58,862 bases of DNA from CAZJRQ01 sp964548535 (lineage in GTDB: Bacteria > Bacillota > Clostridia > Oscillospirales > Ruminococcaceae): positions 1 to 58,862 of the forward strand of contig CAZJRQ010000012.1 of the NCBI GenBank assembly GCA_964548535.1, in the 5' to 3' direction. Each line of letters opens with the position of its first letter. Within the stretch, counting starts at the first letter, position 1. Of this stretch, positions 8,799-16,769 are shown piece after piece. The position numbers and the translations under genes were made by a program. The notes under the pieces are model-generated. The model was given only the letters and a program-made list of their open reading frames with translations, was not told where the DNA came from and did no database searches.

Positions 8799-10187
8799 TT
8801 ATTTTTTCATATATTTCATTTGCATATAAATTATGTATCCAACACTGTAAATTACAAACAGCATAATTATAGAAAATATTGCCCATTTAAATTCAGTAGA
8901 ACCGATAAATGCTTTAGCTACAGTAATCTTTGCATTTGCTTGCGACCTATCGACCTTTGATGTTGATACTAAATCGACACTAGCAATTGTTTCGCCATCG
9001 TATGTGAAATTCAATTTACCAAGAACATCGCCAGTTTCAATTGGTGCGATGATATTCTCAGAAATAACAATTTCTTGCTTTACATCCTTAATAGGAATAT
9101 TTTTAGGCCAGAGCTGATTATATCCGCTAGCTGGTTTTAGATTAACGTAGTCAGCATTACTGCCAAATTCAACATTAGCCTCAGCAACCTCACTGTTTGG
9201 ATTAATAAAATCAGTAGAAACAAGTGAATTGAATGCCCAATCGTATAAAGCATTGTGGTCTATGATATTATAATAAACATTATCATCAGCATAAACGGAC
9301 GTTGGATTTTCTACACCCTTTTTTTGATCTGCCGAAGTTTTTTCAAGTGGAGCATCCATAGTTACAGTTAGGTAATTATATCCGTCGTAGCTTGCGTACG
9401 AAGCTAAGCATCTTCCAGTAAGAGCACCCGTTTTAATACCTTTGATATTTGGATTATAGTACTTTGATGTGGATGAAAGAGCATAGTTTGTATTTGTAAT
9501 TAATGTTCCCTCTGAATGATAATCGGTTGATGACATTTTGTATGAAGGCTTTTCAATTATATCTTTAAAAACATCATATTTCTTCAACAGGTATTCTGAT
9601 AATATAGCCATATCCTTACAGCTTGAATAGTTATCCTTGACGAATAAACCATGAGCGTTTGAGAAGTGTGAATTTTTCATACCAAGTTCGTTAGCTTTTT
9701 CATTCATCAAATCAGTAAATCCAGAAATTGAACCGCCTAAATCTATGGCAATGATATTTGCCGCCTCACATGACGACGGAAGCATAAGTGCAGCAAGTAA
9801 ATCATAATAGCTTACTTTTTCGTTCGGCTGAATGTCGGCAGTTGATGCTCCAGTACCGTAAAGCTCATCAAAAGCCTCAGAGCCAGCTGAAGCATATGTT
9901 GATTTTAACTTTTTCTCATTGCCTTCGAAGTTGTCAAGTACAATAGCTGCGGTCATGATTTTCGTAAGCGATGCAGGCACGAGTTCATTTTCGCCATTTA
10001 TATCAACAAGAATCTCACCAGTGTCAAGATTAATCATATATACAGCTTTTGAATAAAGTGAAAGTGGTATAGGATCACCATTAGAATCAGTTTCAACTGA
10101 CGGAGTGAAAACAAATGCTGAAACAGTTGCGGGAAATATCATTGCAAAAATTAACACAATCGTAAGTGCTAAATTTATTTTTTTCAT
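8799..10187 (-). CDS. Serine-type D-alanyl-D-alanine carboxypeptidase (peptidase S11, DacA/PBP5-like)
   Basis: 462 aa from the ATG at 10187 (GAAAGGA upstream). Trims the terminal D-Ala of peptidoglycan pentapeptides outside the membrane. A signal peptide covers about residues 1-24. The nucleophile motif SLTK lies at about 73-76, and the third motif KTG is in IKTGALTGRC. The second motif, usually S-x-N, reads S-S-C in PSSCEAAN (about 138-140), so Asn is replaced by Cys. The C-terminus ends in a membrane helix (FSIIMLFVIYSVGYIIYMQM) instead of the amphipathic anchor of classical PBP5. Monocistronic. Confidence 0.92.
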   Translation of the reverse strand: MKKINLALTIVLIFAMIFPATVSAFVFTPSVETDSNGDPIPLSLYSKAVYMINLDTGEILVDINGENELVPASLTKIMTAAIVLDNFEGNEKKLKSTYASAGSEAFDELYGTGASTADIQPNEKVSYYDLLAALMLPSSCEAANIIAIDLGGSISGFTDLMNEKANELGMKNSHFSNAHGLFVKDNYSSCKDMAILSEYLLKKYDVFKDIIEKPSYKMSSTDYHSEGTLITNTNYALSSTSKYYNPNIKGIKTGALTGRCLASYASYDGYNYLTVTMDAPLEKTSADQKKGVENPTSVYADDNVYYNIIDHNALYDWAFNSLVSTDFINPNSEVAEANVEFGSNADYVNLKPASGYNQLWPKNIPIKDVKQEIVISENIIAPIETGDVLGKLNFTYDGETIASVDLVSTSKVDRSQANAKITVAKAFIGSTEFKWAIFSIIMLFVIYSVGYIIYMQMKYMKK

Positions 10188-10224
10188 TATATCTAAATCC
10201 TTTCGGAGAAAATTCATATCTTTT

Positions 10225-10254
10225 ATTATACCTTATTTGCAAGTAGTTTGTAAA
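10225..10254 (-). promoter_or_regulatory. Sigma-A promoter of the carboxypeptidase gene
   Basis: TTTACA (10254-10249), 18-nt spacer, TATAAT (10230-10225) on the minus strand, 38 nt before the ATG. Confidence 0.72.
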
Positions 10255-10274
10255 GAACTAAAATGTGAATTTTG

Positions 10275-11021
10275 TTATTTTAAAAAACTTTTTATCCTGT
10301 AAATAATTGTGTTTCCATTCTTGCCGATACGTTCTATTATTTCAAGATAAGTAAAAATGTTCAAAGCAGTTTGTGCAACCGTACGAGTGATTTTGCAGTG
10401 CTTAGAATAATCAAGCGAAGTGAATTCATTCGGCAGTGTCTGCGGAAGAAAAACCCGATAATCATTTATGCTATTTATATGTACTTCATCAATAAGCCGA
10501 GTTGGAATTCGGTCACATCTTGATGAGCCTTTTTTCTTATCCTTTGACCAGCCATTGAGGTATCTAATTTCTTCAACCTCAAGCATAACCAAGCATAGAT
10601 TAATCCGTGGGTTATCAAGAGCATATTTAATTTTATAAAGCTCAGGTATAACATCGTGAATTTTACCTTTTTTCGGAGACTTTCGTTTGTTTGTCAATTC
10701 GCCAGTTTCCATATCCATCCAAGATAAATGCTTTATCTGCGGTATTGGATAAACTATTGTAACATTGCAAAACTCTAAGAAATTTTCAAGTTTTCTGCGA
10801 AGCTTGGAAAAATCTCTAGTTTGAATTTCAATAACTCCGTTTTCTCCAACAATATCTGCCACAAAACCGCCTACTTTGATTTCGTGATTTTCAGTGTGAG
10901 GTTCATAATAGTTTTTTAAAACTGCGTGTAGAGTCTTTTCGCCAAGAGTACCTATACCATTTTTTTCACGCTCATTATTTATTATTTTCTCACAAGCTTG
11001 TGAAAAAAGCAGTTCATCCAT
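10275..11021 (-). CDS. Uncharacterised protein, possible PD-(D/E)xK-like nuclease fold with C-terminal helical domain
   Basis: 248 aa, no recognised family name. The N-terminal third has GTLGEKTLHAVLKNYYEP (Glu about 28), then VADIVGENGVIEIQTRDF (Asp about 56 and E-I-Q about 65-67). This spacing resembles a PD-(D/E)xK nuclease core with Gln in place of Lys. The middle is basic and charged, with KRKSPKKGK and DKKKGSSRCDR segments. The last 60 residues (YSKHCKITRTVAQTALNIFTYLEIIERIG) look like a winged-helix or similar helical module. There is no signal peptide or TM helix, so it is cytoplasmic. A nucleic-acid role is inference. Separately promoted; no partner gene is evident. Confidence 0.6.
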   Translation of the reverse strand: MDELLFSQACEKIINNEREKNGIGTLGEKTLHAVLKNYYEPHTENHEIKVGGFVADIVGENGVIEIQTRDFSKLRRKLENFLEFCNVTIVYPIPQIKHLSWMDMETGELTNKRKSPKKGKIHDVIPELYKIKYALDNPRINLCLVMLEVEEIRYLNGWSKDKKKGSSRCDRIPTRLIDEVHINSINDYRVFLPQTLPNEFTSLDYSKHCKITRTVAQTALNIFTYLEIIERIGKNGNTIIYRIKSFLK

Positions 11022-11069
11022 TAAAATAAACCTCCAGTTTTGTCAGACTAGAAAATTGTCTTTTTTAAA

Positions 11070-11098
11070 ATTATAACAGAATAGCATACGTTAGTCAA
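11070..11098 (-). promoter_or_regulatory. Sigma-A promoter of the nuclease-like gene
   Basis: TTGACT (11098-11093), 17-nt spacer, TATAAT (11075-11070) on the minus strand. The -35 box lies 5 nt after the terminator stem of the preceding foldase gene, a very compact junction. Confidence 0.8.
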
Positions 11099-11134
11099 AT
11101 AAAAAAGGACAGCTAATTTTACTAGCTGTCCTTT
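11099..11134 (-). terminator. Terminator of the foldase lipoprotein gene
   Basis: AAAGGACAGCTA (from 11104) pairs with TAGCTGTCCTTT (ending at 11134) in a perfect 12-bp stem with a 7-nt loop; on the minus strand it is followed by TTT and a T-rich run. Confidence 0.92.
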
Positions 11135-11142
11135 GAGATTTA

Positions 11143-12357
11143 TTAAGTTATACTTTCAGCAGTAATTTTTTCGTAGTAATCGTTGTATTCAACGTTCATC
11201 TCTTTCATAGTGTCTGTATAAAGCTGATTAATTGTAGGAGTATCATATTCAATAATCATTGAATCAATATTTTTATCAACATAATCCATGTCAATAGGAA
11301 GTCTTTTGATGATAAACCAGCCGTAACTTGAATTTTCAACTAAATCACTGATTCCATTTTCTTTTAGCTTGAATGCAGCAGTTTTAAATTCATCAACAAA
11401 GCTAGTATTCTGGTTGATGTAATATCCGTCAGTATAAGTTTCCATACCTGGGTCCCAACCATATTCTTTAATTAGCTTGTCAAAATCATCGCCGTCCTTA
11501 GCTTTTGCAAGTACTTCTTCTGCAAGCTTTTTTGCATCTTCCTTAGCCTTCTTTTGATCCTCTTCAGATAGGGCATTGAAAGCTGTTTTCTTTGCAGTTG
11601 ATTTCTCAGATAGAGTTAGTTCATCATAACCCTCTTTAGTTTCTTCATCAGTAATTTCAGCAGTACACTCATAAGGAATCAAGATATGCTTAACAGCAGC
11701 ATATTCTTTTTCGTCCTTAACGATTTTCTTGAAGTCATCCTTGCTAGTAGCGTATTTGCCGCCATTTGTAAATAGCTGATCTTCAACCTTTTCATAAATA
11801 CGTGAAGTTTCAATCATTTTTCTGTACAAATCTTCTGTCAAATAAGCACTTTGCAATGAAGTCTTAAACTCTTCATCACTCTCGTAATTAGCCTTAGCAG
11901 ATGCAATAGTTTCGTCTACATACTTTTGATCATCTTCATCAAGCTCAATACCATTTTCCTTAGCAAGACGCAAAGCAACATTTTCCTGCTTTAGCTGAGT
12001 AATAACATCCTGCATTAGCAAATCAAAGCCACCCTCAGTTTGAGAAATTGTATCAAGTGTAGCGCCATAATTTTGAGTATATAGGTTTATTGTATAAAAA
12101 TAATAATATCTAAATGTGTCAAAATCAATGTCAGTGCCGTCAATTGTGCACAAGATTAAGTCTTTAGTGTCAACTTCTTTACCATCAATTGTGAATGAAG
12201 CAACAGGAACTTCTGCTGCGCTGTCAGAACCCGAATCGTTCGCCGATACAGAAGATGTGTTTGAAGAATCATTCTTGTCTTTATCCTTAGAACAAGCAGT
12301 GAACGTTGTAATAGACAACGCAAGAGCAAGTACTAATGCAGATATTTTTTTTATCAT
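11143..12357 (-). CDS. PrsA/SurA-like peptidylprolyl isomerase lipoprotein
   Basis: 404 aa from the ATG at 12357 (GAAAGGA upstream). A lipoprotein signal with lipobox TFTAC (Cys about 21) is followed by a Ser/Asp-rich linker, so it is anchored outside the membrane. Residues about 50-190 resemble a SurA/PrsA N-terminal chaperone domain. A parvulin-type rotamase domain follows: AVKHILIPYE, the charged helical segment, DDFDKLIKEYGWDPGMETYTDGYY, and a C-terminal SSYGWFIIKRL strand. It probably helps secreted proteins fold. The parvulin domain carries a long Lys/Glu-rich insertion (about 225-285). Monocistronic with a strong terminator. Confidence 0.88.
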   Translation of the reverse strand: MIKKISALVLALALSITTFTACSKDKDKNDSSNTSSVSANDSGSDSAAEVPVASFTIDGKEVDTKDLILCTIDGTDIDFDTFRYYYFYTINLYTQNYGATLDTISQTEGGFDLLMQDVITQLKQENVALRLAKENGIELDEDDQKYVDETIASAKANYESDEEFKTSLQSAYLTEDLYRKMIETSRIYEKVEDQLFTNGGKYATSKDDFKKIVKDEKEYAAVKHILIPYECTAEITDEETKEGYDELTLSEKSTAKKTAFNALSEEDQKKAKEDAKKLAEEVLAKAKDGDDFDKLIKEYGWDPGMETYTDGYYINQNTSFVDEFKTAAFKLKENGISDLVENSSYGWFIIKRLPIDMDYVDKNIDSMIIEYDTPTINQLYTDTMKEMNVEYNDYYEKITAESIT

Positions 12358-12477
12358 ATTAAAATTTCCTTTCATTTTAGCAAAATACTAATGAATATTA
12401 TATAATACTAATGTGTTTATTTTGTGAAAAGCTATTTAAATTTTATTGATTTTTATCATTAAATATCAATTGCTGCG

Positions 12478-12506
12478 TTGACAAAGATTAAAAATTGGGT
12501 TATAAT
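12478..12506 (+). promoter_or_regulatory. Sigma-A promoter of the GDPD gene
   Basis: Perfect TTGACA (12478-12483), 17-nt spacer, perfect TATAAT (12501-12506), 51 nt before the ATG. The opposite side of this 200-bp divergent region has a TATAAT-like box for the foldase gene but no convincing -35. Confidence 0.88.
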
Positions 12507-12557
12507 TCTTAGATAATTGAAATTTGTTGTGATAGTTTTTATGGAGATGATTTAATT

Positions 12558-13325
12558 ATGGAATTTGGTAAATATATAGCACATAGGGGATTGTTTGATG
12601 AAAGTGCTCCTGAAAATTCATTAATGGCATTTGAAAAAGCCGCTAGTGTAGGACTAGCAATTGAGCTTGATGTAAGACTAACTCGAGATTGCAAACTAGT
12701 AGTTTTTCATGATAAAGACTTACTTAGAATGTGCGGTGTAGAGGCTGATGTGTTTGGTTTCACATACAATCAGCTAAGGTCGTTTACACTAGGTAACAGT
12801 GATGAGAAAATACCTCTACTAACGGAAGTTTTAAAGCTTATTGATGGCAGAGTACCTATTTTAATTGAGATTAAGGACGGCTGTCCTCAAGTTGAGATTT
12901 CTAAGCGATTGAACTATCTTTTGAAAAATTATAATGGCGAGTATGGCATAACGAGTTTTAATCCGCTAGTTCTTTTGTGGTTTAGAATTTTTGCACCAAA
13001 GACTTTTAGAGGTCAGCTTATTTCAACATACAAAGGTAAGCAAGCTGATAAATATATACTAAGAAAAATCTGTGCGAACAATAAGGTTTGGAAGTATGTT
13101 TCAAAGCCGGATTTCATCGCTTGTGATTTGCGTTCAATGAGCTTTGAAGTTGCGTTTCAGGCGTTTGATGTTGATGCAGACTTGTACACATGGACTGCCA
13201 ACACTCCTGAACTTTTAGAGGCTGCAAATGAAATCTCCAAAACTGTAATAGCTGAGAATTTCCCAGCAGGGTTTGATTTTTCTGACAATTTTGAAGATGA
13301 TTGTGAGTGTGAGCATGAAGATTAG
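12558..13325 (+). CDS. Glycerophosphodiester phosphodiesterase
   Basis: 255 aa. Hydrolyses glycerophosphodiesters to glycerol 3-phosphate and an alcohol. It shows the GDPD TIM-barrel pattern: IAHRG (His about 9) at the N-terminus, the PENS segment, IELDV with metal-binding Glu and Asp, VVFHDKDLLR with the second catalytic His, and ILIEIKDG. No signal peptide, so a cytosolic form. GGAGATG precedes the ATG. The stop overlaps the next gene by 11 bp, implying co-expression with the pentapeptide-repeat protein. Confidence 0.93.
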   Translation: MEFGKYIAHRGLFDESAPENSLMAFEKAASVGLAIELDVRLTRDCKLVVFHDKDLLRMCGVEADVFGFTYNQLRSFTLGNSDEKIPLLTEVLKLIDGRVPILIEIKDGCPQVEISKRLNYLLKNYNGEYGITSFNPLVLLWFRIFAPKTFRGQLISTYKGKQADKYILRKICANNKVWKYVSKPDFIACDLRSMSFEVAFQAFDVDADLYTWTANTPELLEAANEISKTVIAENFPAGFDFSDNFEDDCECEHED

Positions 13326-13974
13326 TATAAGTAAACCTAGTATTCAAAATGAACTTTTAGAGTGCGGTGATTTTTCGCAAATTATATCTAATGCAAAGAG
13401 CAGTGATGAGGAGATTTTGGGATATCTTTTTAAAGATGTCAGCTTTGAATATGAAGATATGTCGTACGTTTCATTTTGTGGATGTCAATTTGAGAACTGT
13501 AGATTTTCTGGAAGTTCGCTAGAAAAGGCATCTTTTTCTGATTCAGTTTTTAAAAATGTAGACTTGTCAAATTGTGATGCAAATGATAGCTATTTTAGTC
13601 GATGTGAATTTCATTCATCTAAAATTGCAGGAGCAGAGTTTTCTAATTCGGTTCTATCAGAAATTTCATATAATTCCTGTTCGTGCAAATATGCAAATTT
13701 TGACAGAGCATCTTTCCGAAACGTTATGATAAAAAACAGTGATTTTTCTGAGTCTGAGATTACCCAGTGCACGTTAAAAGGTTTTGGTTTAGAGGACACA
13801 AGATTTATAAGGACTTCGTTTTTTAAAACATCACTTAAAAATGTGGATTTTACTAAATCGCAGTTAGCAGGCGTTAGAATTTCAGATAATTATACAGAGC
13901 TTAGAGGTGCTGTATTCACATCTTTGCAGGCTGTTGAACTTGCAACTCTGCTGGGCATAAAAATTGAAGATTGA
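13315..13974 (+). CDS. Pentapeptide-repeat protein
   Basis: 219 aa. From about residue 45 to 205 the sequence is built of tandem pentapeptide repeats of the A(D/N)LXX kind (CQFENCRFSGSSLEKASFSD, CSCKYANFDRASFRNVM, TSFFKTSLKNVDFTKSQLAG), expected to fold as a right-handed quadrilateral beta-helix. The family includes gyrase-protecting Qnr/MfpA proteins, but most members are of unknown function and nothing here shows a gyrase role. The start is uncertain: the ATG at 13315 lies inside the GDPD gene, with in-frame GTG alternatives just upstream and no clear Shine-Dalgarno, so coupling is likely. Confidence 0.85.
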   Translation: MKISISKPSIQNELLECGDFSQIISNAKSSDEEILGYLFKDVSFEYEDMSYVSFCGCQFENCRFSGSSLEKASFSDSVFKNVDLSNCDANDSYFSRCEFHSSKIAGAEFSNSVLSEISYNSCSCKYANFDRASFRNVMIKNSDFSESEITQCTLKGFGLEDTRFIRTSFFKTSLKNVDFTKSQLAGVRISDNYTELRGAVFTSLQAVELATLLGIKIED

Positions 13975-14063
13975 ATTTTCATTAGCTGTATAAAGCATAT
14001 TGTTTGCATTTAGAATAATCCATTCAACTCCACGTATTTTCTAACACAAGGGTTGATATGCTA

Positions 14064-14096
14064 AAATCCCTCACAGATAAGCTCTGTGAGGGATTT
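14064..14096. terminator. Bidirectional terminator between the pentapeptide and TSCPD genes
   Basis: A perfect 14-bp stem (14064-14077 with 14083-14096; AAATCCCTCACAGA/TCTGTGAGGGATTT) with a 5-nt loop. It ends the plus-strand GDPD-pentapeptide operon and the minus-strand TSCPD gene. Confidence 0.88.
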
Positions 14097-14108
14097 CTAT
14101 GTTATATA

Positions 14109-14354
14109 CTACAATGTAAGCTTTAGCGCCTCAGCAAGCTGAGCAGGGCATGAAGTTCCCTTGCCATTGCAATCAATGTCCTTTAGACGTTCAATTACAT
14201 CCTCAACTTTCATTCCCTTAACAAGGCTGGAAATTCCTCCAGCGTTTCCATTGCATCCGCCAACGAACTGAACATTTTGAACAATACCGTCGTCAACCTC
14301 AATATTTATTTGTCTTGAACAAACGCCGCGTGGCGTGAAATTTATCTTTTTCAT
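14109..14354 (-). CDS. TSCPD domain protein (short form)
   Basis: 81 aa. The whole protein is a TSCPD domain, the module otherwise found at the C-terminus of class II ribonucleotide reductases: PRGVCSRQINIEVDDG, FVGGCNGNAGGISSLVKGM, and the signature GTSCPAQLAEAL. It has four Cys. Stand-alone short forms are common in Clostridia; their role is not established. AGGAGG precedes the ATG. Single gene between two terminators. Confidence 0.85.
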   Translation of the reverse strand: MKKINFTPRGVCSRQINIEVDDGIVQNVQFVGGCNGNAGGISSLVKGMKVEDVIERLKDIDCNGKGTSCPAQLAEALKLTL

Positions 14355-14425
14355 AATAAAATCCTCCTAAACTTTGTTTATAATATGTTACTCTTATTTT
14401 GTGAATAGTTCCTGTGTATTTGATT

Positions 14426-14462
14426 AAAATAATGGGAACATTAGAAATAATGTCCCCATTTT
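14426..14462 (-). terminator. Terminator of the PHP gene
   Basis: ATGGGAACATTA (from 14432) pairs with TAATGTCCCCAT (ending at 14459), with one mismatch or bulge; the minus-strand tail is TATTTTAATC. Just after the PHP stop. Confidence 0.75.
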
Positions 14463-14465
14463 AAT

Positions 14466-15338
14466 TTATGTATCAGCAGTAATTTTTTTATTCTTAGCTT
14501 TTTGTGCATTCAAACTTATTAGTTTGAAAAGCTTATCTAAATTTTCTTGGTCAGTAGTATAGCTTCCGATATGAGTCGCTACTTGGTTGTAAAGGCCGTG
14601 GAAATCTGATCCGCCTGTGCAGATAAGATCATTCGCATTTGCAAAATTCAAAAGCTTTTGCTGCATTTTTTCATTAGCTGAGTGGTGATAAACCTCAATT
14701 CCGTCAAGCTTTCCAGCCTCAGTAAGTTCCTTCAAAAGTTCAATGTTATCAAACATATAAGGATGCGCCATTACTGCAACGCCTTTAGATGAGTGAATAA
14801 GATCTAAAACAAAATTGACATCAGGATATTCTCGGGTAACAAGACAGGTGCCATGAGGATACTTAAAAAGTTCATTGTTAATCTCGCCGTAAAATTCAGT
14901 AGCATATCCATAAGTCATTAGCGCTCGCATAATATGCTGTTTAAAAATACTCTTGCTGCCTTTTGTATAAACTCTTACAGCATCAGAGGGTATAGGGTAA
15001 ATCTCCTTAACCTTATCAATCATGTCCTTAGCACATTCAGTCCTAATCGCACACGATTTAAGACAAAGTCCTTCAAGTCTGTCGGGCTTCTGAGGTGCAT
15101 AACAAAGAATATGAACCTTCTTGTTTCGTTTTTTATCCCATGCTGAAAGCTCAACTGCTGGAATAATCTTCACACCGTAACGTTCACCAAGAATTTGCGC
15201 ACGATTTGATGATGACAATGTGTCGTGGTCAGTGATAGCAAGAAAATCTAGCTCCATTCTCTTCGCCTGAACAATCACATCTTCAATACCAAGTGAACCG
15301 TCAGAAAGGGTTGTGTGACAATGTAAATCGCCAATCAT
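14466..15338 (-). CDS. PHP-domain phosphoesterase
   Basis: 290 aa. Metal-dependent PHP hydrolase: GDLHCHTTLSDGS at the start, FLAITDHDTL, the AVELSA Glu, VHILCYAP, VAVMAHPY and GGSDFHG are the ordered metal-ligand motifs. This single-domain form resembles the YciV/RNase AM and nucleoside-bisphosphate phosphatase group, whose members act on 3',5'-bisphosphates or 5' RNA ends. The exact substrate here cannot be assigned. No signal peptide. Monocistronic, with its own promoter. Confidence 0.88.
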   Translation of the reverse strand: MIGDLHCHTTLSDGSLGIEDVIVQAKRMELDFLAITDHDTLSSSNRAQILGERYGVKIIPAVELSAWDKKRNKKVHILCYAPQKPDRLEGLCLKSCAIRTECAKDMIDKVKEIYPIPSDAVRVYTKGSKSIFKQHIMRALMTYGYATEFYGEINNELFKYPHGTCLVTREYPDVNFVLDLIHSSKGVAVMAHPYMFDNIELLKELTEAGKLDGIEVYHHSANEKMQQKLLNFANANDLICTGGSDFHGLYNQVATHIGSYTTDQENLDKLFKLISLNAQKAKNKKITADT

Positions 15339-15386
15339 AACAACGCCTCCATTCTCTAAAACTTTTGCTATAAAAACAGCACATTA

Positions 15387-15415
15387 ATTATACCATATTT
15401 TTTTAATGTAATCAA
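15387..15415 (-). promoter_or_regulatory. Sigma-A promoter of the PHP gene
   Basis: TTGATT (15415-15410), 17-nt spacer, TATAAT (15392-15387) on the minus strand, 49 nt before the ATG. The rest of this 283-bp gap (15416-15621) is A+T-rich. It holds only a weak CTTATA/TATAAG hairpin with TTTTT near 15580-15593 that could end the pseudouridine synthase transcript. Confidence 0.7.
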
Positions 15416-15621
15416 GTTTTTTTGATCATTTTTACTAAATTTTATGTTTCTTCCTACAATTATTGTATGAATGCACAATTTGAAATATTCCATATTAAGC
15501 AAAATATATAATTTACACAGCGAATTCTGATTGAAATCAAGGTTTTCTACAGGTCTTATAGGCCTTTTCATAAGTCAAAAACTTATAATATAAGCAACGT
15601 TAATATCATTATCGCATGGTG

Positions 15622-16578
15622 TTAGAACATATCAGTAAACCAAACTTTTGGAACTTCAAAGGTTTTTCTACTTAGATATTCTAAGCAGCCGGCATTGGTG
15701 GTGAAATCAAAAGTAAGCTTGTATGAATATAGAGATTGAGTTTTGATATTAAACTCGCGGTTGACTTTGTTAAGTCCATATTTGCCGTCACCTAGCAGCG
15801 GATATCCCTCAAAAGCTAAATGAGCTCTAATTTGATGAGTTCGTCCGGTGATTAAAGTGACATCCAAAAGAGCAATGTTTTTTTGAGAATTAGTTTTTAA
15901 AACCTTATATTGGGTTATCATAGTTTTATTTTCGCTCGTTTTATTGGGCGAAATTTTAACAACTTTGGTTTGCTCATTACGCTGATGATATGCTTTTAGA
16001 GTATCTTCCGATTTTTGTGGTATGCCAACTGTCACGCACAGATATTTTTTGTAAATTTCACGGTTCTTGATTTTTTGATTAAGAATTCTCAGTGATTCAG
16101 CATTTTTTGCACAAATGACAATTCCGCCAGTGTTTCGGTCTATGCGATTGCAAAGTGCAGGGGCGAAAGAAAGCTCAGTATCTGGCTTGTATTCACCTTT
16201 TTGGTAAAGATAATGCAGAACACGATTGATTAGCGTGTCAGCTTTTCCGCTCTCGTCTTCATGAACGACAAGTCCGCATTTTTTATCAATCAGCAAAATG
16301 TTCTCGTCTTCATAAACTATGTTTAGCGCAGTTGGAGCAGATAAAAAAGGATATCCAGATTTGTTTTCTCCGGTGAAAAATTCATCATTTATATAAAGCT
16401 GTACGCAGTCACCGACATTTAGACGAGTAGAAATTTCACATCGTTTTCCGTTTAATTTAATGCGTTTTAGCCTAAGATATTTGTACATAAGATTTTTAGG
16501 CAAAAGAGGAACTGCTTTAGTTAGGAATTTGTCCATTCGCTGTCCAGCATCATTACTATTAATTATAAATTCTTTCAT
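15622..16578 (-). CDS. RluA-family pseudouridine synthase
   Basis: 318 aa from the ATG at 16578 (GAGG, 5-nt spacing). Isomerises specific uridines in rRNA or tRNA. Residues about 1-75 form an S4-like RNA-binding segment (RMDKFLTKA ... LKRIKLNGKRCEISTRLNVGD). The catalytic core starts near 90 with VYEDENILLIDKKCGLVVHED and contains NRIDRNTGGIVICAK with the catalytic Asp, then KYLCVTVG and GRTHQIRAHLAFEGYPLLGDGKYG. It lies in the RluC/RluD subgroup; the target uridine cannot be assigned. Divergent from uvrB. Confidence 0.92.
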   Translation of the reverse strand: MKEFIINSNDAGQRMDKFLTKAVPLLPKNLMYKYLRLKRIKLNGKRCEISTRLNVGDCVQLYINDEFFTGENKSGYPFLSAPTALNIVYEDENILLIDKKCGLVVHEDESGKADTLINRVLHYLYQKGEYKPDTELSFAPALCNRIDRNTGGIVICAKNAESLRILNQKIKNREIYKKYLCVTVGIPQKSEDTLKAYHQRNEQTKVVKISPNKTSENKTMITQYKVLKTNSQKNIALLDVTLITGRTHQIRAHLAFEGYPLLGDGKYGLNKVNREFNIKTQSLYSYKLTFDFTTNAGCLEYLSRKTFEVPKVWFTDMF

Positions 16579-16608
16579 GTGCACCTCATTAATTGATTTG
16601 TTTGTATA

Positions 16609-16637
16609 ATTATATCATAGTCAATAACTTTTTGCAA
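16609..16637 (-). promoter_or_regulatory. Sigma-A promoter of the pseudouridine synthase gene
   Basis: TTGCAA (16637-16632), 17-nt spacer, TATAAT (16614-16609) on the minus strand, 30 nt before the ATG. Confidence 0.78.
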
Positions 16638-16655
16638 TAATAAGTATATTGTCAC

Positions 16656-16669
16656 AAAACAAATGTTTT
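16656..16669. promoter_or_regulatory. Inverted repeat between the rluA-like and uvrB promoters (possible operator)
   Basis: AAAACA-AA-TGTTTT, a perfect 6+6 inverted repeat. Read as AAAC-N4-GTTT it resembles a degenerate form of the Firmicute LexA box (GAAC-N4-GTTC). It lies 32 nt upstream of the uvrB -35. SOS control of uvrBA is usual in the phylum, but the match is imperfect. Confidence 0.3.
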
Positions 16670-16701
16670 CTTTTTCTTAACAATTTTTCTTGTCGAATTG
16701 C

Positions 16702-16730
16702 TTTACAATTAAAAAAATATAATGTATAAT
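16702..16730 (+). promoter_or_regulatory. Sigma-A promoter of the uvrB operon
   Basis: TTTACA (16702-16707), 17-nt spacer, TATAAT (16725-16730), 39 nt before the uvrB ATG. Confidence 0.8.
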
Positions 16731-16769
16731 AGAGTAAACAAAAGTTCTGATATGGAGGTTTAGCTGAGT

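Noticed and set aside
13315..13974. Qnr/MfpA-type gyrase protection for the pentapeptide-repeat protein
   Set aside because: Pentapeptide repeats alone do not show DNA mimicry; the gene is paired with a GDPD, and no Qnr-specific loop is recognised.
15368..15571. 67-codon minus-strand open frame between the PHP and pseudouridine synthase genes
   Set aside because: It has no ribosome site, lies in A+T-rich intergenic DNA across the PHP promoter, and its composition is unlike a protein.
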